A stretch of DNA of 57,865 bases from Prevotella sp. (GTDB lineage Bacteria; Bacteroidota; Bacteroidia; Bacteroidales; Bacteroidaceae), in NCBI GenBank assembly GCA_016291595.1, contig JAEEXN010000008.1, forward strand, positions 1 to 57,865, read 5' to 3'. This document shows, piece by piece, positions 34,674 to 43,378 of this stretch. The notes under the pieces are model-generated. The model had not been told where the DNA came from, did not search any database, and worked only from the letters and a program-made list of their open reading frames with translations. Each line of letters starts with the position of its first letter. Within the stretch, counting starts at the first letter, position 1. The translations under genes were made by a program, and so were the position numbers.

Positions 34674-36377
34674 ATGAAGGAAAAGATTACAGGATCAAAG
34701 GCGCTGATGCGAGCCTTACAAGCTGAGGGCGTAAAGACCATTTTCGGTTATCCTGGCGGAGCTATTATGCCCGTCTATGATGCGCTCTTTGATTATACAC
34801 GAGGCGAGAAGAAATGTTTCGACCATATACTTGTGCGCCATGAGCAGGCAGCTACCCATGCTGCCGAGGGCTATGCGCGCGTAAGTGGTGAGGTTGGCGT
34901 GGCTTTAGTTACCAGCGGTCCAGGTGCAACCAATACGATGACGGGTGTTGCAGATGCCATGATGGACTCTACTCCGATGGTTGTCATTGCCGGACAGGTG
35001 CCCATTTCGTCGCTTGGCACCGACGCTTTTCAGGAAGTAGACCTCGTGGGCGTGGCTCAACCAATTTCCAAATGGAGCTACCAGATACGTCGTGCCGAGG
35101 ATATCTCGTGGGCTGTCAGCCGGGCGTTCTTCATTGCCCGCAGTGGTCGTCCTGGTCCTGTAGTTCTTGATTTCGCACGCAACGCACAGGTTGAGGAGGT
35201 GGAGTGGGAGCCTAAGAAGGTTGATTTTGTGCGTTCCTATGTACCCTATCCGCAACTGGATGATGAGGCTGTACGCCAGGCTGCTGAGTTAATCAACAAT
35301 GCGAAACGCCCGTTGGCACTTGTTGGACAGGGGGTTGAGTTGGCAGGTGCACAGGAAGAGTTGAAAGCTTTCCTAGAGAAGGCTGACATTCCAGCAGGCC
35401 GGACTATGCTGGGACTTTCGGCTCTGCCCTCCAATCATCCGCTCAATGTAGGAATGCTGGGTATGCATGGCAACTATGCTGTCAACTTGAAAGAGCAGGA
35501 GTGCGATGTGCTCATTGCCATCGGCATGCGATTCAGCGACCGGGTGACGGGCAACGTGAAGTATTATGCGCGACAGGCAAAGATTATCCATTTAGACATC
35601 GACCGCAGCGAGATAGACAAGAATGTTAAGACAGACGTGGCTGTAGTAGCCGATTGCAAGGAGTCGCTGCCTGCCATTATGTCATTGCTCAATGAGAATA
35701 AGCATCAGGAATGGCGTGAGTCGTTCCGTGAACTTGACAAGAAAGAGCATATAAAGGTCATTGAGCCTGCTATTCATCCTACAAGTGGTCCGTTGCTGAT
35801 GGGTGAGGTAGTGAATGCCGTTGCCGAGCAGGCTCCCGATGATACCGTGCTTGTGACCGACGTAGGCCAGAACCAACTCTTTGCTACGCGTTATTTCAAG
35901 TACCATCACAAGCGGAGCATCTGTACCAGTGGTGGCTTGGGAACGATGGGTTATGGTATGCCTGCAGCCATAGGAGCAACGTTTGCCACAGACCGGACTG
36001 TCTGTTGCTTCATGGGCGACGGTGGTTTCCAGATGTGTATCGAGGAATTGGGCACCATTATGGAGCAGCAGTGTCCTGTGAAGATGATACTGTTGAATAA
36101 CAACTACTTAGGCAACGTACGTCAGTGGCAGGATATGTTCTGGCTACGACGCAAATCGTTTACGAAGATGATGAACCCACGTTATGAGCTGATTGCACGA
36201 GGCTATGGCATTGCCTATGAGGCAGTTACTGAGCGTCAGAATCTACATGCAGCTATCGAGAGAATGTTCTCTACGCCAGGCCCGTACATATTGGAGGCCG
36301 CTATTAAGGAAGAAGATGACGTGCTACCTATGACTCCGCCGGGAATGAACGTCGACGAGATGATGCTCGAAATCTAG
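34674..36377 (+). CDS. ilvB: Acetolactate synthase, large subunit
   Basis: Thiamine-pyrophosphate enzyme condensing pyruvate with pyruvate or 2-oxobutyrate, the first common step of branched-chain amino-acid synthesis. The 567 residues have the N-terminal FGYPGGAIMPVYDAL, the catalytic glutamate in RHEQAATHAAEGYAR (near 60), and the TPP/Mg motif from GDGGFQMC to NNNYLGNVRQWQ near 450-480. It starts 67 bases after ilvD and is followed after 3 bases by the regulatory subunit gene. Confidence 0.97.
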   Translation: MKEKITGSKALMRALQAEGVKTIFGYPGGAIMPVYDALFDYTRGEKKCFDHILVRHEQAATHAAEGYARVSGEVGVALVTSGPGATNTMTGVADAMMDSTPMVVIAGQVPISSLGTDAFQEVDLVGVAQPISKWSYQIRRAEDISWAVSRAFFIARSGRPGPVVLDFARNAQVEEVEWEPKKVDFVRSYVPYPQLDDEAVRQAAELINNAKRPLALVGQGVELAGAQEELKAFLEKADIPAGRTMLGLSALPSNHPLNVGMLGMHGNYAVNLKEQECDVLIAIGMRFSDRVTGNVKYYARQAKIIHLDIDRSEIDKNVKTDVAVVADCKESLPAIMSLLNENKHQEWRESFRELDKKEHIKVIEPAIHPTSGPLLMGEVVNAVAEQAPDDTVLVTDVGQNQLFATRYFKYHHKRSICTSGGLGTMGYGMPAAIGATFATDRTVCCFMGDGGFQMCIEELGTIMEQQCPVKMILLNNNYLGNVRQWQDMFWLRRKSFTKMMNPRYELIARGYGIAYEAVTERQNLHAAIERMFSTPGPYILEAAIKEEDDVLPMTPPGMNVDEMMLEI

Positions 36378-36380
36378 TTA

Positions 36381-36956
36381 ATGGTTAATAACTCATCGTT
36401 TATGGTTATGGAAGAAAAGAAACTATATACACTGTTGGTTTACTCGGAGAATGTGGCCGGTATTTTGAACCAGATTACGGCTGTGTTTACTCGTCGTCAG
36501 GTAAACATTGAGAGCCTGAATGTGTCAGCCTCAAGCATACCTGGTGTTCATAAGTACACCATTACAGCATGGAGTGACGAGGATCAGATTGTGAAAATCA
36601 CCAAGCAGATAGAGAAGAAAATCGATGTGATAAAGGCCAGTTACTATACGGACGACCAGCTTTTCATTCGCGAGGTTGGCATGTATAAACTCTCTACGCC
36701 CATCGTATTGGAGAATCCTGACATCTCACGTATCATTCGCAAACTGAATGCGCGTATCGTGGAGGTGAATCCCACCTATTGTACGGTGATGTTGAGCAGT
36801 GTAACAGAAGACATTCAGACGCTTTATTTTGCTCTTGATAAGTTCGGATGCGTGCTACAGTATACCCGCAGCGGCCGTATAGCCATCACTCGCAGCTCTG
36901 TGGAGCAGGTGAGCGATTTTCTGGAAAAGCAGGAGGTCAGAAGAAGAGGCATGTAA
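36381..36956 (+). CDS. ilvN: Acetolactate synthase, small regulatory subunit
   Basis: Regulatory subunit that activates the large subunit and carries valine feedback. The N-terminal ACT domain is evident (YTLLVYSENVAGILNQITAVF, RRQVNIESLNVS), followed by the C-terminal family domain (ELVMYKLSTP-like region, residues 95-180). Several ATGs compete: 36381, 36402 and 36408. ATG 36408 (MEEKKLYTLLVY) fits the family length best, but 36381 keeps the 3-base spacing to ilvB, so the choice is open. Some annotators use ilvH. Confidence 0.9.
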   Translation: MVNNSSFMVMEEKKLYTLLVYSENVAGILNQITAVFTRRQVNIESLNVSASSIPGVHKYTITAWSDEDQIVKITKQIEKKIDVIKASYYTDDQLFIREVGMYKLSTPIVLENPDISRIIRKLNARIVEVNPTYCTVMLSSVTEDIQTLYFALDKFGCVLQYTRSGRIAITRSSVEQVSDFLEKQEVRRRGM

Positions 36957-36968
36957 ACAGAGAGATTA

Positions 36969-37736
36969 ATGAAACCTATAATAATGAAGGAGATAATGGA
37001 GAAGATTGGGAAATACCAGTTCATGGCCGAGCCGTTTCATTGCGATTTTAATGCGCAGTTAATAATGGGACATCTTGGCAATCATTTACTTAACGCTGCA
37101 GATTTCCATAGCAACGACCGTGGCTTCGGCATGATTTACCTGAAAACCATCAATAAGGCATGGGTTCTCTCACGTCTTGCCGTAGAAATGGAGCGTATGC
37201 CGAAGGCCTACGATAAGTTCTGGGTGGAGACATGGGTGGAGAATGCCATGCGTTTCTTCACCAACCGTAACTTTGCGATTACGTCGCCAGATGGGCAAGT
37301 GTATGGCTACGGGCGCAGTGTCTGGGCGATGATTGATACCGAGACGCGTCAGCCACACAATCTGTTGGAAATCAACAATGGCTCTATTAGCGATTACATC
37401 GTGAAAGACAAGCCTTGTCCCATTGACAAGAGTTCGCGCGTGCAGATGACTGCTGGTGCGGAATTAGTGCGTACCATAGACACCTATTATAATGATGTGG
37501 ATATGAATGGACATATTAATAGCGTGAAATACATCGAGCACGTACTCGATCTATGGGATCTTGACTGGTATCGTAATCATCAGATTCATCGTTTTGAGGT
37601 AGCTTATGTGGCAGAGAGTCATCAGGGTGACCGTCTCAGTCTCTATCGCGAGCAGACCGGAGAGAACGAGTATTGCATCAGAATTTGTAAAGACACCGAC
37701 GTTGAGGTGGTGCGAAGCAAAGTGATTTTCTATTAG
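36969..37736 (+). CDS. Acyl-ACP thioesterase
   Basis: A 255-residue double-hotdog thioesterase of the plant FatA/bacterial acyl-ACP type that releases fatty acids from acyl carrier protein. Characteristic stretches are FHCDFNAQLIMGHLGNHLLN near residue 25 and the second hotdog's YNDVDMNGHINSVKYIEHVLD near 180, where the catalytic Asn and His lie. Starts at 36969, 36984 or 36996 are possible. Its place in the ilv operon, known from other Bacteroidales, may couple branched-chain precursors to branched fatty-acid production; that link is inference. Confidence 0.88.
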   Translation: MKPIIMKEIMEKIGKYQFMAEPFHCDFNAQLIMGHLGNHLLNAADFHSNDRGFGMIYLKTINKAWVLSRLAVEMERMPKAYDKFWVETWVENAMRFFTNRNFAITSPDGQVYGYGRSVWAMIDTETRQPHNLLEINNGSISDYIVKDKPCPIDKSSRVQMTAGAELVRTIDTYYNDVDMNGHINSVKYIEHVLDLWDLDWYRNHQIHRFEVAYVAESHQGDRLSLYREQTGENEYCIRICKDTDVEVVRSKVIFY

Positions 37737-37748
37737 AATCGTATTGAG

Positions 37749-37786
37749 AATTAAGGCGGAATACAAGTATTTCGCCTTAATTTTTT
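37749..37786 (+). terminator. Terminator after the thioesterase gene
   Basis: TTAAGGCGGAA (37751-37761) pairs with TTTCGCCTTAA (37770-37780) with one G-U pair, followed by TTTTTTA. It separates ilvC transcription from the upstream ilv genes. Confidence 0.85.
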
Positions 37787-37877
37787 ATATGTTAGCAAAA
37801 GGTTAGGATAAATGTGGGCAGACTCTTTGTCTTTTTTGTAAAGAGCTTTTTTACTTTATTAAATATCCAATAATCTA

Positions 37878-37999
37878 TCACTGGAGTGAAAACTTTCATT
37901 TACAGGAGTGATAGTTTCAGAGAGATGATGTTATGTACCTCAGGTAATCACTACTCGTACCTTGATATATCATTTTTATACCCTGAACTATGCTTAATG
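37878..37999 (+). repeat. 22-bp-period repeat element, copy 3 (short)
   Basis: Two palindrome units begin at 37878 (TCACTGGAGTGA) and 37900 (degenerate), 22 bases apart; GTACC units begin at 37935 and 37957, 22 bases apart, with a third degenerate unit near 37978. The order palindromes-then-GTACC on the plus strand is the reverse complement of copies 1 and 2, so here the element points towards ilvC. The rest of the 37737-38253 spacer holds a terminator, the ilvC promoter and a structured-looking leader. Confidence 0.7.
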
Positions 38000-38086
38000 A
38001 GATACATTTATGCGGTTTCTGTAATGGAAAAACAATATTGAAAGAAGCAAGGACATGGTTAAATTGCTATAAAACAGAAAGTTTTC

Positions 38087-38117
38087 TTGGCTATTTCATT
38101 TCAAATCATTACCTTTG
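38087..38117 (+). promoter_or_regulatory. ilvC promoter
   Basis: TTG (38087-38089), 20 bases, TACCTTTG (38110-38117), then CA. The likely start codon of ilvC is at 38254, so the leader is about 130 nucleotides. Confidence 0.65.
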
Positions 38118-38253
38118 CAACTCGTAAAGTAAAAAGATTAGTCCCTGGTCGCTTTTTCGAGTAATGGGTGAATGGACCGACAAGACGACGGCTCTCGGGT
38201 TAGGGCGGGCATGGTTCATAGGGATATGTGTAACATTATTAACAACAACTATT

Positions 38254-39297
38254 ATGGCAGAAATGAATTTTGGTGGTGTAATAGAAACTGTAGTCACCAG
38301 CAAGGAGTTTTCTTTGGAAAAGGCACGTGATGTGCTGAGAAACGAGACAATCGCCGTCATCGGCTATGGAATCCAGGGACCTGGACAGGCATGCAACCTG
38401 CGCGACAATGGCTTCAATGTGATTGTTGGACAGCGTCAGGGCAGAACTTACGAGAAAGCTGTTGCCGACGGATGGGTTCCCGGAAAGACATTGTTCTCTA
38501 TTGAAGAGGCGGCCGAGAAGGGTACAATTTTGTGTATGCTCCTTTCTGATGCAGGACAGATTCAGGTATGGCCCACCATCAAGAAATATCTTACTCCGGG
38601 TAAGACCTTGTATTATTCTCACGGATTTGCCATCAACTGGAGTGACCGTACGGGTGTTGTTCCTCCTAAGGATGTGGATGTTATTTTGGTTGCCCCGAAG
38701 GGGTCAGGTACCAGCCTGCGCACCATGTTCTGCGAGGGACGCGGTCTGAACTGCTCTTATGCAGTTTATCAGGATGCCAGCGGCAATGCGGAGGAGAAAA
38801 CAATCGCCTTCGGTATTGGTATCGGTGCGGGTTATCTGTTTAAGACGACTTTCGAGCGTGAGGCAACAAGTGACCTTACTGGCGAGCGCGGTTCGCTGAT
38901 GGGTGCTATTCAGGGATTGTTGCTGGCACAGTATGAGGTGCTGCGCGAGAACGGCCACTCTCCCTCAGAGGCTTTCAATGAGACCGTAGAGGAGCTGACG
39001 CAGAGCCTTGGCCCGTTGTTTGGCGAGAAAGGAATGGACTGGATGTATGCTAACTGCTCGACGACAGCTCAGCGCGGGGCGCTCGACTGGGCTCCTCGCT
39101 TCCACGATGCCATCAAACCCGTGATGCAGCAACTCTATGAGAGTGTGAAGAACGGTACAGAGGCACAGATTTCTATCGACTCGAACTCGAAGCCCGACTA
39201 TCGTGAGGGACTGGAGAAAGAGTTGGAGGCTATGCGTAATCAGGAGATGTGGCAGGCTGGTGTCACAGTTCGTAAACTGCGCCCGGAGAACAACTAA
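38254..39297 (+). CDS. ilvC: Ketol-acid reductoisomerase
   Basis: Converts acetolactate or acetohydroxybutyrate to the dihydroxy-acids used by IlvD. From ATG 38254 (MAEMNFGGVIETVVTS) the product is 347 residues, the usual Bacteroidetes length. The Rossmann motif GYGIQGPGQACNLRDNG is near residue 34, the cofactor loop VGQRQGRTYEKA follows, and the metal-binding Asp/Glu lie in the DLTGERGSLMG and EELTQS regions. The frame stays open 30 codons further to ATG 38164; I regard that stretch as leader, though an extended protein cannot be excluded. Confidence 0.95.
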   Translation: MAEMNFGGVIETVVTSKEFSLEKARDVLRNETIAVIGYGIQGPGQACNLRDNGFNVIVGQRQGRTYEKAVADGWVPGKTLFSIEEAAEKGTILCMLLSDAGQIQVWPTIKKYLTPGKTLYYSHGFAINWSDRTGVVPPKDVDVILVAPKGSGTSLRTMFCEGRGLNCSYAVYQDASGNAEEKTIAFGIGIGAGYLFKTTFEREATSDLTGERGSLMGAIQGLLLAQYEVLRENGHSPSEAFNETVEELTQSLGPLFGEKGMDWMYANCSTTAQRGALDWAPRFHDAIKPVMQQLYESVKNGTEAQISIDSNSKPDYREGLEKELEAMRNQEMWQAGVTVRKLRPENN

Positions 39298-39320
39298 TAT
39301 TCTATAAAGATTTAGAAATT

Positions 39321-39366
39321 AGGAGTAAGGAACTACATGGAAAATGAGTTCCTTACTCCTTTCTTT
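39321..39366 (+). terminator. ilvC terminator
   Basis: AGGAGTAAGGAACT (39321-39334) pairs perfectly with AGTTCCTTACTCCT (39347-39360), followed by TTCTTT. Confidence 0.85.
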
Positions 39367-39392
39367 ATGATAAGCTCCAAAGCTCTTGCTTC

Positions 39393-41336
39393 TTACGCAT
39401 TACCTATCAAATATGCCCCATCGACGTAGATTTTTTCTTCATTGACGAGATATTCCAGTGCTTCATCAAGCGCTTTACGTTCCATGTTGAGGCTGTGTAA
39501 CTCGGTGATGTGATGCTTCTTGTGGTCCTGCAGAAGTTGCAAGATACTCTGCTGCGCAGTCTTTTGGTCCTCAAGAAGAGGCTCTTGGTCAGTACAAACG
39601 TCACATATTCCGCAGTCAGTCTGGCATCTCTCACCGAAATAACGAAGCAGTTGGCGGCTGCGGCATACATTATTGTTCTTGGCATACAGAATAATCTGGT
39701 TGACTCGCTCGGTGAACTGCTCCTTCCGTTCTTCATAGACATTGGCAGGGATGATAATCCTGTCACCGTCTTCGCGTCGCTGAACGTAAGTTATATAGGG
39801 AGTCTTCTGACTTGGAATGAAATGCAGGATACGCCGTTTGTTTAATGCCTTGAATACGAAGTAGGTCTGCGGGAGAGTCAGCCCGATCTGTTGGGCAATG
39901 AAACTTTCGTCTATGTAATTATAGTCGGTGAAGAGTCCGCCATAGTTGCGTAATAGGACAACGATAAGTTCGTTTTCTATTTCAGTGAGATTATCCAGTT
40001 TGTAGAAATCGTTCCTGTCGATGAGGAACATGACACGAGCCTTGTTCTCTGTTTCCTCGGTATAATTAATGTACCCGCAGTTGGAGAGAATGTTCAAAGC
40101 CGAATTCACTTGAATAGGGAAATGCTTGAAGGCATGGCAGAATTTCTCGATGTCGAAAGCGAATGTGTTACCGGCACCACTGCCAACGCCAATTTGATAG
40201 AAGTAGGCCAGATGGTCGTACACCTTTCTGATATACTCTTTTTCGGGGTAGTTGTCGGCTATTCGTCTTTGTAATTTCCGTTCGTCGTTGTTATTAAACA
40301 GCAGAATGGCTTTTGACGGTTTTCCATCTCGCCCTGCACGGCCTGCTTCTTGAAAATAGGCTTCCAGCGAATCGGGGCAATCGAAATGAACGACGAGCCG
40401 CACGTCAGGCTTGTCGATTCCCATTCCGAATGCATTGGTGGCCACCATGATACGGATACGGTCGGCCTGCCAGTCTTTTTGTCGTATATCTTTTATGGTG
40501 GAATCCAACCCGGCATGGTAGAACGTGGCGTTCAGACAGTTCTCGTTCATCAGTTCAGCAATCTCTTTCGAGCGACGTCGGCTGCGCACATAGACGATAG
40601 CAGAGCCGGTGGTGTTTTCCATCAACTGTACTAAATCGGTATACTTGTCAGTAGATGTCTGTACGATATACGCAAGATTCTTCCGCTCGAAACTCATGCG
40701 GAAAACGTTGAACTTCGTTTTTCTGGAGGAGCCTTCTGTCCTCGTGGAGGAGCCTTCTGTCCTCGTGGAGGAGCCTTGCAGCTTATCCTGTATGTCCTCT
40801 ACAACCTGTGGAGTGGCTGTAGCAGTGAGTGCCAGTACGGGCACATCGGGTTTAATCTTCCTGATGTCGGCAATCTTAAGGTATGAGGGGCGGAAATCGT
40901 AGCCCCATTGGCTGATGCAATGCGCCTCGTCAACAGTGATAAAACTCACTTTCATGTGGCTGAGCTTTACCTGAAAGAGTTCTGAGCCCAATCGTTCTGG
41001 AGACACATATAGAATCTTGATGCCTCCGAATATGCAGTTCTCCAGCGTGACTATGATTTCGTCGCGCGTCAGTCCTGAGTAGATGGCTGCCGCACGAATG
41101 CCCAGACGACGCAGATGCATCACCTGGTCTTTCATCAGAGCAATGAGTGGGGTTATGACAATACAGACGCCTTCTTGCGCTAGTGCCGGTACTTGGAATG
41201 TGATAGACTTTCCGCCACCTGTCGGCATCAGTCCCAACGTATCGTGGCCACTGCAGATGCTTTCGATAATTTCACGCTGAATGCCGCGGAAACTATCATA
41301 TCCCCAATACTTTTTAAGAATCAGTTCATAGTTCAT
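39393..41336 (-). CDS. recQ: ATP-dependent DNA helicase RecQ with repeat-derived insertion
   Basis: A 3'-5' DNA helicase for recombination and replication repair. From ATG 41336 (MNYELILKKYWGYDSFRG) it has 647 residues: Walker A TGGGKS near 39-44, DEAH near 133, the second helicase domain (RSRRRSKEIAEL onward), the arginine-finger region QEAGRAGRDGKPS, and the zinc-binding cysteines in RYFGERCQTDCGICDVC. No clear HRDC domain ends the protein. Between the two helicase domains, about residues 184-204, lies an inserted Ser/Thr/Glu-rich linker (GSSTRTE twice) encoded by the 21-bp repeat. recJ is directly upstream. Confidence 0.93.
   Translation of the reverse strand: MNYELILKKYWGYDSFRGIQREIIESICSGHDTLGLMPTGGGKSITFQVPALAQEGVCIVITPLIALMKDQVMHLRRLGIRAAAIYSGLTRDEIIVTLENCIFGGIKILYVSPERLGSELFQVKLSHMKVSFITVDEAHCISQWGYDFRPSYLKIADIRKIKPDVPVLALTATATPQVVEDIQDKLQGSSTRTEGSSTRTEGSSRKTKFNVFRMSFERKNLAYIVQTSTDKYTDLVQLMENTTGSAIVYVRSRRRSKEIAELMNENCLNATFYHAGLDSTIKDIRQKDWQADRIRIMVATNAFGMGIDKPDVRLVVHFDCPDSLEAYFQEAGRAGRDGKPSKAILLFNNNDERKLQRRIADNYPEKEYIRKVYDHLAYFYQIGVGSGAGNTFAFDIEKFCHAFKHFPIQVNSALNILSNCGYINYTEETENKARVMFLIDRNDFYKLDNLTEIENELIVVLLRNYGGLFTDYNYIDESFIAQQIGLTLPQTYFVFKALNKRRILHFIPSQKTPYITYVQRREDGDRIIIPANVYEERKEQFTERVNQIILYAKNNNVCRSRQLLRYFGERCQTDCGICDVCTDQEPLLEDQKTAQQSILQLLQDHKKHHITELHSLNMERKALDEALEYLVNEEKIYVDGAYLIGNA
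40726..40781 (+). repeat. 21-bp tandem repeat array inside recQ, locus C
   Basis: Two identical 21-bp units begin at 40726 and 40747 (GAGGAGCCTTCTGTCCTCGTG), and a third begins at 40768 but breaks off after GAGGAGCCTTG. Because 21 is a multiple of three, the recQ frame is kept. The unit matches the intergenic arrays at 6133 and 30717. Confidence 0.9.
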
Positions 41337-41405
41337 AGTGCTTAGTCCATATTTCATCATGCAAAGTGTGCAGCGGGCAATAAACCATCCACTATGCACT
41401 AAGAG

Positions 41406-43127
41406 CTATTCCTCGGTTGGCCTGATGTCCTCGATTTGCAATTGCACATCACCCTTCTTGAACACATTGTCCTCGATAGTGTAGGCGATATCGAACGAGC
41501 GCTTCGACTTGATATAGCGGGCAGAGCCGCTCTGTCCGAAGGCAATACCGTTCATCACATTGTTTGATTTCGAGTCAACAAGTTCCAGTTTCACATGTTC
41601 CTGCTCGCGTCCAACAACCTTACTGGTTCCAAAATCGTAGACATCGAGCGTGGCGAACAATGGTTTCTGGTTGCCAGGACCGAATGGGGCAAACTTTTTC
41701 AGGTCGCTATGCAGCTTGCGTGAGATATCTCTGAAGTCGATGACTGCATCAATATTCAAGATGGCCTCAGTTTGCTCTGGCTGGATGTGTTCGTCAACAT
41801 AACGCTGGAAACGGCGGCGGAACTCAGTGATGTCGTTCCATCGCAAGGTAAGTCCGGCTGCATAGGTGTGTCCTCCGAAGTTAACTAGCATGTCACGGCA
41901 GCTCTTGATGGCCGAATAAACATCGAACCCGGCAATACTACGGGCAGAGCCTGTGGCAAACTCTCCGTCGCGAGTCAGTACGACCGTGGGACGGAAATAG
42001 ATTTCTGTGAGTCGTGATGCAACAATGCCGATTACACCTTTCTTCCAGTCCTCATCGTAGAGCACGATGCTCGACTGGTGCTTCTGACTTTCAAGTTTGG
42101 CTACAATCTGGTTGGCCTCTTCGGTCATCTGCTTGTCAATGTCCTTGCGAAGCTCGTTGTACTCGTTGATATGTTTGGCTTTCTGCAGAGCCAGATTATA
42201 GTCTTTCTCAATCAGTAGGTCAACACTCTCTTTTCCATTCTCCATTCGGCCGCTGGCATTGATGCGCGGACCGATTTTGAATACGATGTCACTCATCGAG
42301 ATATCACGGCCACTCAGTCCGCAAATGTCGATAATAGCCTTGATGCCGATATTTGGATTTTGGTTTAGTTGTTTCAGGCCGTGGAAAGCCAGAATACGGT
42401 TTTCGTCTTCAACGGGAACAATATCGGCTGCAATGCTTACCGCGCAGAAATCGAGTAGGGGAATAAGCCTCGAGAATGGTATGCCGTTGTTCTTGGCAAA
42501 TGCCTGCATGAACTTGAATCCCACACCGCATCCGCAGAGGTGTTTGAAAGGGTAGGTGTCGTCCTCGCGTTTGGGGTTAAGGATTGCGGCAGCAGGCGGC
42601 ATCACCTCGTCGGGGACGTGGTGGTCGCAAATAATAAAGTCAATGCCCAGACTCTTGGCATACGCAATTTCATCGATTGCCTTAATGCCGCAATCGAGAA
42701 TGATTATCAATTTAACACCAGTCTCCTTGGCATATTCTATTCCTTTCTTGCTCACTCCGTACCCTTCATCGTAACGGTCGGGAATATAATAATCGATGTT
42801 AGAATAGAACTGTTGGAGAAACTTGTAAACCAATGCTACAGCTGTGCACCCGTCAACATCGTAGTCGCCATAGACCATAATGCGCTCTTTGCGCCCCATA
42901 GCGTCGTTCAAGCGGTCAACAGCAACGTCCATATCTTTCATTAAGAAAGGATTAATGAGATCGTTGAGTTGGGGGCGGAAGAATCGCTTGGCTGCCGATT
43001 CAGTAGTGATGCCGCGGCTAATGAGCAATCCGCCCAGTATAGGACTGATTGTCAGCTTGGCCGCCAGCTCTTCAGCTGCTCTCTTTTGGTCTGATGTCGG
43101 TGCTTTGTAATTCCATTTAAAATGCAT
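41406..43127 (-). CDS. recJ: Single-stranded-DNA-specific exonuclease RecJ
   Basis: A 5'-3' single-strand exonuclease of the DHH superfamily acting with RecQ in recombination repair. The 573 residues show the phosphoesterase motifs YGDYDVDGCTA near 83, LDCGIKA near 145 and ICDHHVP near 168, then the DHHA1 region with FGGHTYAAGLTL near 418 and a C-terminal OB-like part. The recQ start lies 70 bases beyond the recJ stop in the same direction, so the two partner enzymes are probably cotranscribed. Promoter -7 TAACTTTG (minus, 43187-43180). Confidence 0.95.
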   Translation of the reverse strand: MHFKWNYKAPTSDQKRAAEELAAKLTISPILGGLLISRGITTESAAKRFFRPQLNDLINPFLMKDMDVAVDRLNDAMGRKERIMVYGDYDVDGCTAVALVYKFLQQFYSNIDYYIPDRYDEGYGVSKKGIEYAKETGVKLIIILDCGIKAIDEIAYAKSLGIDFIICDHHVPDEVMPPAAAILNPKREDDTYPFKHLCGCGVGFKFMQAFAKNNGIPFSRLIPLLDFCAVSIAADIVPVEDENRILAFHGLKQLNQNPNIGIKAIIDICGLSGRDISMSDIVFKIGPRINASGRMENGKESVDLLIEKDYNLALQKAKHINEYNELRKDIDKQMTEEANQIVAKLESQKHQSSIVLYDEDWKKGVIGIVASRLTEIYFRPTVVLTRDGEFATGSARSIAGFDVYSAIKSCRDMLVNFGGHTYAAGLTLRWNDITEFRRRFQRYVDEHIQPEQTEAILNIDAVIDFRDISRKLHSDLKKFAPFGPGNQKPLFATLDVYDFGTSKVVGREQEHVKLELVDSKSNNVMNGIAFGQSGSARYIKSKRSFDIAYTIEDNVFKKGDVQLQIEDIRPTEE

Positions 43128-43179
43128 TTATATTATTTTTTATTCTTTTCTGTAGCAAAGTGGGTATAATAACCGCCTC

Positions 43180-43187
43180 CAAAGTTA
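43180..43187 (-). promoter_or_regulatory. recJ-recQ -7 element
   Basis: TAACTTTG on the minus strand, 52 bases before recJ. It lies directly behind the upstream terminator hairpin, so no usual -33 box is available. Confidence 0.45.
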
Positions 43188-43189
43188 AC

Positions 43190-43230
43190 AAAAAAAAACG
43201 AGGAATAGTGCATATCCCTCGTTTTTTTTA
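43190..43230 (-). terminator. Terminator after the C1 peptidase gene
   Basis: ACGAGG (43198-43203) pairs with CCTCGT (43217-43222), extended inwards by AT pairs, with A runs on the left and T runs on the right, so it can act in both directions; the expected user is the minus-strand peptidase gene. Confidence 0.75.
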
Positions 43231-43378
43231 CATTATTTGTATGATTTGACGGTTTCCCCGTAACTAACATCAAGTGAAAAGTCAGAAGAAAATATGAGAT
43301 GACAGTCTGTTTTACACCACTCGGCAAATAACTATCACAATACGCAATTCTTTATCATCACTTTTCACTTACCATTCC

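Noticed and set aside
38164..38253. Classical branched-chain leader peptide (attenuator) before ilvC
   Set aside because: The frame has no stop before ilvC and there is no terminator/antiterminator with a T run in the leader.
43272..43369. 11-bp inverted repeat AAGTGAAAAGT / ACTTTTCACTT flanking ~76 bases
   Set aside because: Could mark a small mobile element, but there is no target duplication, no second copy and no content in between; chance in AT-rich DNA is likely.
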